Below are positions 56,816-64,000 of a DNA stretch of 64,000 nucleotides, one piece after another; within the stretch, counting starts at the first letter, position 1, and the number at the start of each line of letters is the position of its first letter. The DNA comes from Maniola hyperantus. Lineage: Eukaryota; Arthropoda; Insecta; Lepidoptera; Nymphalidae. The stretch lies in contig NC_048538.1 of the NCBI RefSeq assembly GCF_902806685.2, forward strand, positions 10,478,001 to 10,542,000. The letters are read 5' to 3'. The notes beneath the pieces are model-generated. The model saw only the letters and a program-made list of their open reading frames with translations, made no database searches and was not told the DNA's origin. Position numbers and translations under genes: made by a program.

Positions 56816-58610
56816 TATATTATAGTTATGGTACATTTGCGTTTCAATGAATAATAAATAAAACGGAACGCCTGACAGCAGTCATAAAACTGTAACATTT
56901 TTTATGGTTGCTCCTCATACATCAAAATGTTCTTTGCTGTATACTATCTCTATGGGTGAGTAGAATTCATTGTTCCTTCCGGCTCTTACGATAACTTTGT
57001 TGCTAATTTGTTGGAAAGTAAATTAAAATCTGGAATGAAATTCCTTTACTAGTAACTTCTTCGACTTGGACATCCTAAGTAATTTTTTTGAATAATTTAA
57101 AAGCTACAACGATTTCTTTATGTTTTATACTTACTTATTATATAAAGTGGCGTCTGTATAGTCGGTATAATCTGTACCTATTATTATAGATATATGAAGT
57201 TCCTATTGCTAATCACTCGGGTTATTATTCATTATTATAGGTCCCTATATTATTATTATATAGTATGATTACAATTAAGTGGTGCTAATTCAGTTAATAC
57301 ATACCTATATAATTAACTAATATATAAATATAATAGTCTGACATAATTGTTTAATGTATAATAGGTAATTAGGTATTAGGTTGTCTGTTCGTTTATCGTG
57401 AAAAATGTACAAGTGGCTCGTACAACTATTGTGTCTAATAAATTTTATCTAAACACAATGTTAAGTATATCACAATGATTTCATTGAAAGGGACCCTAAT
57501 GTGTAAATTCAATCAAGTAGATTGCAAAGAAACCCTGGTAAATCATATTACACTAGATTCAATTTATTCTATTTTCACTTAAAACCCGAGTCATATCTGA
57601 TTACTATTTCAATGAAATGATATTATGTCGATTTGTCTTATCATATGACCTATCTAGTTTTATTATTAGAAAGAGCTTTAACTTCTTCTTTTTTGCGTTC
57701 TTGTTATTGTAGTAAATTGTTTTTGTTGTAGACAGTAGTGGTACGAAAATAAAATAATGTACATCGGCCATGAGAATGACATTTCGAGCGTTGTCTCTGT
57801 CACTCATACCTATATGACGTTTTGTCGGTCTCAACGACACAGACAATTCTCTATAACAAATGCACTATCTCCTTCTAAAGGTCGATGTACATTATTTTCT
57901 GCCGCAGATTGTACTTTTAGTTTTTTTTAACAAAATGATATAGGTATTAGGTAGGTATTCTAGTATAATACCTAATTAGATAAGCCTTACCGCTGCCCTT
58001 CTAGTTCTATGGTTAATGCACTGGTTAAAAAGGTGGCTTTATCTGTTTGGTATGTCGATATAGCAATTAGCAAGCGCCATTTATGAAAAGCTACACGGTG
58101 TTGCATTAGCCATGTAGGTAGTTAGGTATGAGAAGAGCGTGGGAAGGGTGGTAGGATTAAACGCCCTGTTAACGATCTTTATTTGTCAAATGTTACGTTT
58201 TTGTCACAAACGATCAAACAAAATTAGTCATACTTGTCCTTAATTTCGTTTATTTCCTTTTCGTCTTGTCGTGACGCAACGTTATCGTGCCGTAATACAA
58301 TGAATTTAATAAATAAAATGCCTTCAGTCAGTTACTCGATAACTGAAATTTTTTAATCAAACGCGCCCGTAAATTTTCATACTTACTTGTTTGTCAACAC
58401 TGTAGTCTTTGCTATCAAACACGTAGTTTGTTTTACAAAGCTGCATGTACCTACTATCAAAATATAATTTAATTTGACATTAAGTTACGTACCTACGTTA
58501 AAAAGCTTTGATCGTTTACAGGGCGCTTTGAATTCGTTAATCAGTTTACCTGTTAGAAATTTAAATGGGCAGTGTCGTGGTCAAAACCTGGTGTAATATT
58601 GATGAACATA

Positions 58611-58827
58611 ATGATGCCCGCGACTTCGTCCGCGTGGATTTACGTTTTTGAAAATTCCGTGGGAACTCTTTAATTTGCCGGGATAAAAAGTAGGCTATGT
58701 CCTTCCCCGGGATGCAAGCTATCTCTGTACCAAATTTCGTCAAAATTGGTTGAACGGGTTAGCCGTGAAAAGCTGCTGTCTGCTACAGACAGACACACTT
58801 TCGCATATAATATAATATTAGTATGGA
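58611..58827 (-). mobile_element. Helitron-like element, family H-b
   Basis: On the minus strand TCCATACTAATATTATATTA at the start and CGCGGACGAAGTCGCGGGCA at the hairpin end; CTAG has mutated. Otherwise the most complete H-b copy in the window. Confidence 0.7.
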
Positions 58828-61790
58828 TTTTATGAAAATCATCAGGTTTGGAATAAGAGTAGGTAAAGTTTTTTTTACTTATTACGGAATACATAAAAGT
58901 AAAACTCGGGTACATAGGTAGGTAGCTTTGTCATCGCATTTCGTATGACTGGAAGAAAATAATGGATATTTCATAAGTTCTGCAGGAATGTAGATTTTCA
59001 ATAAGGATTGGCATTATTATTCATTTCATCGTTTCGTTCCTTGTTCAGCGGAACTGCTGTGGGCGTGTTTGTTTCCGAGAATGTGGGGGTGGGACGATCG
59101 GTCTTTGCAATTCCTTGCTGAAACTTTTTGTTTGGATTGTCTATTTTTATTGCTTACATTTTTATATACCTAAAGAGAATCTCTTTTTTTAGGATAAGTC
59201 GGTTAAAAAGTATCTTAGCATATACCTATAAGGGAATCGCAGAATTGACAAGATGCTCGTAAGCTAAATGTATATGTAATAAAATATACTTAGTATTTAA
59301 CTAAAATGATTTTTAGTTAATTTGCCCATACAGCTTTTTTACTTATAATAGAGAAAGCGTTAAGTACCTACCTATCGGGCGAGACGCGATGTCAAGCCTT
59401 TATTACCCTCGGCCATAATAAGACCTAATGACACTGAAAGCTGCAAGGTAAGCTCTATTACAGTAAATTAATGCTTTATTACTCGTTCGCTTAGTTCGGA
59501 TAATTTTATCACAGTGAAAGAGAACGAATAATGAGGAAAGCTTACAGTAGGTTGTAAGTTTAAAATAAACAAGTCTTAAATGCTTGTCTGTAATTCCACT
59601 ATCTGCTTGTAAGTGGTAACGTACGAAACGTTCGTCTATTCCCTCGAATCTCTTGAACTACTTAATCACATTTTTTATATTAATCAAGTAGTGTCGTAGT
59701 AGGCTAAACTTTGGGATAGCTTTTTACGTGTCATAGTAGATTCCAGTTTTTTTTTAATTTATACATAATATGCAAAATAATATACAAAACGTTTGCATTG
59801 CATACGACTGATTAGGTATTAGATAGTGGAAAACTAGTGTGGAGTGGTATAGGATTTTAATGATACCGAAATCCTTCCGTTTTAGTTTGCAATTAAAATT
59901 CGTACAAAATTTTAAATTAAATAACAAAATTCGTACTCGAGCGTAGGTAACGAAACGTATTATTTTAGGCGAAAATTGTACAAAACATTTGGAGTGCGAT
60001 ACGTATAATGTTTATGCTATTATGTAAATTCTCTTTCGACAAAAAGCTCAACACGAATCGAACGTGCCGGCGCAATGTGTGGATTTCAAGGTACAATCTA
60101 AAAATATAGAAGAATAAGATAAAGAGAAGATAAGAAGAAGTTATGTCTTTGGTAAAAAAAATGTATAAGGATGCATCCAGACTCTAGCTAGACCATTATA
60201 AAACGGATTTAAAAACAAAGTACTTAGTGACTGTGCACACATAATGACGTATTGGTACTGTAATAAAAATAGTAAAATAATTTGTTTGTTTGCAATCGAT
60301 AAACTTTGAAACTTCTAAACCGATTTTAATACTTCTTTTATAATTAGAAAGCCCCTTTATTCAGAAGTAACGTAGAGCAAAGCCGGGTGGATCGGCTACG
60401 ATGTGCATGTGTTCTTCCCACGATAAAGTTTTTAAAATGTTAGGTTTAAAAAATAGATTTCAAAAACCAGATTCCATGTAAATCTCCTTTTTTAAAACAT
60501 TTTTTTAATCAAAGCTCAGATCAGCTTTGATAAAAAAATGCAGAAGCTTCAGATCTTAAGAATTGCTTACAAGTAAGCAGGTATAATTTGTTCGTAAGAA
60601 AGCGTTTTATTTATTGTTTCCCTAATGATTTTTCCCCGAAAAACTGCTGAACAGAAATTCGGGAAGGTTTTTGATTAGGAATGTACTCAAAATAAACCAA
60701 CATTATTGTAACTCAATCTTTACAATTTAACATCTTCAGCATGATTGAAATAAAATTGTTTTTTTTCTTTCAAAAACCCACTGTTTTACACTTAAATACT
60801 GAATACGTCTAGCTTAATGTTTTAGAGCTTCTTAAACATTAAGTGGCTGATTTTTCACATAATATGTTCTAAGAAGTAAAGATATACATCAGTAGGTATA
60901 CTAGTAATATTATTATTAAAGTAGGTGAATCTATCATTTAGTATACCTACTTAGACGAATAAAGTGTCCTGATTTGAAACTAAAATATTGATTAACCTAT
61001 AACTCGGTCATCAAAATTTATGTTTTCAAGTGGAAATTTACTCTCAGGGCATTGTTAGATCCTCGATCATATTTCATTTAGTGCAAGAATCAATATGCAT
61101 GAACTATGACATTTGGCAGAAAAATGATATTAATTCCAAAGAATTTGGAAGTACTACTACGTTAATTCATTGCATTCAATTCAGCGCTAGGTATTTCAAC
61201 CGGATGACATTCAATTAAATCGATTTGCGTCCTTCACTCACTGTTGATGCCATACGAAGTAGGTACAGTTCATTTCATCACGTTTTCAGAATTGTGTTTT
61301 CGAAGTGTAAACTTATCCTTTTATTTTACGGCCACTTAATCACCAATCTTCCTGTTTCAGATAGTAAAATAAGAGGCTTTCTAACCAGCTTTTGATTTCA
61401 AAGGTCTAAATCAGTAGGTACCTACTTAGAAATCATTGATTTTCGATGTACTTATCTAGATTCTTGATAATACTTTTAATTACGTCATGCGGATCGCATA
61501 TTGCGGACGAGTCGCAAGCGCCACACCGAAATGCTGTCAGTCAATTTGCTTTTCTGAAGAAGTTACGTTTGTCTTTAGGTACGCTCTGGCCCCTTTTACC
61601 TTCATGATTTTCTCGACTTGACTAAACCTCACTGAGATAGATACTGGTCTATACTCGTACTATGTTAGGCACTTTCCGCCTCAGCTCAGTTTTTTCAGTC
61701 GAGCAAGTAATGTTATAAAAAGATGTATCTCGTAACAACTTGGTGTATTGAGAGTTCAGAAAAACGTTACTTTTATAATAATATGTTCTT

Positions 61791-62017
61791 TTTAGGGTTC
61801 CGTACCCAAAGGGTGCCAGCGGTAACCTATTATTAAATCTCCACTGTCCATTCGTTTGTTTGTCAGCGGGATGTATCTCATGAACCGTAATATGTAGAGT
61901 TGAAATTTTCAGTGTGTATTTCTATTGCCGCTATAACGAAAAATTATGGACTCGTCGAAACTCGTCCAAGTACGGAATCCTTCGTGTGCAAGTACGACTC
62001 GCATTTGGCCGGTTTTT
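61791..62017 (+). repeat. Relative of dispersed repeat R1 with a different body
   Basis: Shares the ends TTTAGGGTTCCGTACC and GACTCGCATTTGGCCGGTTT with R1. The body (GGGATGTATCTCATGAACCG, AGAGTTGAAATTTTC) differs, so it is a sister family that uses the same termini. Confidence 0.55.
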
Positions 62018-63317
62018 TATTATTATTACGCTATTCACGGAGCCATTAATACGGCTTAAGCAAATAAATAGCTGGTAAAAGCCCGTAAAATGTATTATAT
62101 ATAGTAAATTGTAGCGACGATGGTCGGTTGCTCCAGTGATATAACTGTACAGGCGTTTATATAATTTGTGTGTTACTCCAGTTTTGGATAAACGGAATTG
62201 CTGGCAATTCTGTCGTAAATATAGCAAGTAAGAATTAGTGCACTGTTTTTACGCGATTTCGAAAGGGTAAGAAGTGTAAAGTATGATATTATTTAAATTA
62301 AATAAAGGTTTTGTTTAAGTATGAGTTAGTAGGTATAGTGTTTGTTTGCATGTGACGTTCTACCACAGAGTAAGGGTATTATGTTAACCTACCAGAGGTT
62401 CGACGAAGCCACCTAAACAGAGCAATCTTGCGGTAAAGAAGCGACCCGAGACGGCCCAAGTAATTCTGGGACCTATATGGCAGAGTCATGGCAGAGATGC
62501 TGTGATCGTCATTTACTACGAGATCAAAGGCGTCGGAGTACTGTGTTTCTCCTTGTACTGTGGTTCTACTGTCTGATACTTCCAGGTGGGAGTCTAGTGG
62601 GCGTCGTGCAAGAGAGTCAACAGTGCACGTTCTTTTAACTAGAGTTCCCGGAGCCTCTCAATTACGCTGAGGGTGACCACCGACGGGGGTTTACTGAGTA
62701 AAAATCTCACATAACCCGATTTCTTCCCAAATAGATCAACTAACTATCTTAAGAAGATTTAACCTCGGTCAGCAAAAAAAACTCTCAGATGCATGTCTTC
62801 ATCTTATTCCACAGTATTATAATACATTCCGATATTGGTATAAAAATTAGGTTTTATTGCGTAGATTCTGCAAATATATTTCCTTACTCATATTATATCT
62901 CTCGTGTAACTACTATAAATGATATTAAAAGAATTGTAATACTAATGGGACTTTATCTCGTTAAATAAATCTAATCGTGAAAATCTACGGAAAGATTATG
63001 GTTTGCAATATGAATTGTAGTTTCAATTAAGAACTAAAGTGTAACATAAAATAGGTCGATTTGAAGCTTGCGTGTTGAGTATGTTTTGTTGTATTGTACT
63101 TTTCTACACGAAATATACTTGTAGTAAGGTCCTTTTGTAACTATTATTCTTATGTAGGTTTTAAGTATATAAGTATAGGTACCTACTTAGAAAGCTATAT
63201 CGTTTTATTCGTTTTTTTTTTATATTTATCTTCAGACTTTATGTAGAGAAATAAATACATATACTTATCTAAAGTTTACCTAAAACAAACTAGGTAGGTA
63301 CCTATCTACATACTCGT

Positions 63318-63698
63318 TTTAAAACCGGCCAAGTGCGAGTCAGACTCGCGCACCGAGGGTTTCGTACTAGTCGTATTCTTTCGACATTTTGCACGATAAA
63401 TTATTAAAAACCACTATGTATAAAAATAAATAAAAATCTGTTTTAGAATGTACAGGAAAAGCCCTTTCATATGATACTTGGTATCTTACTTTAAAAATTG
63501 AAAATACTAATTCTGTTTTCATGTACACAATTTTTTTTTTATAAGATCTAGCTACCTACCAAATTTCATGATTGTAGGTCAACGGAAAATACCCTATTGG
63601 TTTTCTTGACAGACACAACGAACAGACGGACAGACAGACAGACAACAAAGTGATCCTATAAGGGTTCCTTTTTACCTTATCAAGTACGGAACCCTAAA
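63318..63698 (-). repeat. Dispersed repeat R1, full copy
   Basis: On the minus strand AGGGTTCCGTACTTGATAAG to CTTGGCCGGTTTTAAAA; the palindrome GTGCGAGTCAGACTCGCGCA is intact. Confidence 0.75.
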
Positions 63699-64000
63699 AA
63701 CCGAAAAAAACCCAGTACTTAATATTAATCTAAGGAGTTATTAGAAAAGGACTAACTAAAATGTGGATAACAAGCTTATTTGGCGTTGATGAGCGAAGAT
63801 CAAACGTTAGTATCGGTAGCGGTAGTAAGGAAGTTAATTAAGGAGACTTATAGGAAACGCAAGAAGATTAATTAACTACTTCTTAAAAAGCTCACGTAAC
63901 AAAGTTAAGAAGGCGTCTTTGATAAAAAAAGGCTTACTAAGGCCGGCTTAAACGTGATCGTATACCACGAGCAGTGACGTGCAGGTTGTAGAGACATAAA

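Larger units (their letters stand above)
54179..64000. other. Non-genic, repeat-containing region to the window end
   Basis: No exon supported. Listed repeats lie at 54463-54509, 55105-55345, 56285-56415, 56430-56815, 58611-58827, 61791-62017 and 63318-63698. The block 62380-62700 is richer in GC and CpG than its surroundings (CCACCGACGGGGGTTTACTG) and may be a fragment of an unrecognised retroelement. The rest is AT-rich sequence with TAGGTACCTACC words. Confidence 0.45.

Overview
The window looks like nuclear DNA of a moth or butterfly (Lepidoptera). The evidence is AT-rich sequence full of the 'taggtacctacc' words common in these genomes, intron-containing genes with GT-AG junctions, tRNA-derived SINEs, and many short Helitron-like repeats starting TC and ending in a hairpin plus CTAG. 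There are no bacterial signals (operons, Shine-Dalgarno sites, IS elements, CRISPR).

Layout. 1-3073: intergenic, repeat-rich. 3074-7209 (minus): three-exon gene for Kintoun/DNAAF2, the PIH1-domain dynein-arm assembly factor, 837 aa. 7210-8326: short divergent intergenic region. 8327-12893 (plus): five-exon gene for a mitochondrial SpoU-type rRNA 2'-O-methyltransferase of the MRM3/RNMTL1 type, 419 aa. 13142-18543 (minus): a nearly full-length I-superfamily LINE (ORF1 with zinc knuckles; ORF2 with endonuclease, reverse transcriptase and RNase H). It has a 15-bp target-site duplication and one frameshift in RNase H, and it sits inside an older Helitron-like copy. 18559-24340: repeats, including a roughly 190-bp tandem array interrupted by a decayed 1.5-kb TA-flanked DNA transposon. 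24340-24860: GC-rich promoter-like block and the 31-nt first coding exon of a gene on the plus strand that starts with a signal-peptide-like sequence and ends in a GT donor. No later exon of that gene was recognised, so the remaining 39 kb may be its first intron. 52005-54178 (minus): a complete DNA transposon with 32-bp inverted ends, TA duplication and an intact 451-aa transposase whose catalytic spacing I count as DD82E.

The two complete host genes are arranged head to head but have unrelated jobs (cytoplasmic dynein preassembly; mitochondrial ribosome modification). They may share a promoter region, nothing more. Most other structure is transposon-derived: Helitron-like copies, at least five foldback or MITE families, SINE copies and truncated LINE 3' ends. 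A short orphan exon encoding the start of a THAP zinc finger lies at 41720-41799.

Limits: exon boundaries were set by eye from reading frame, splice consensus and family motifs. Repeat family names are by recollection of pattern, not by search.
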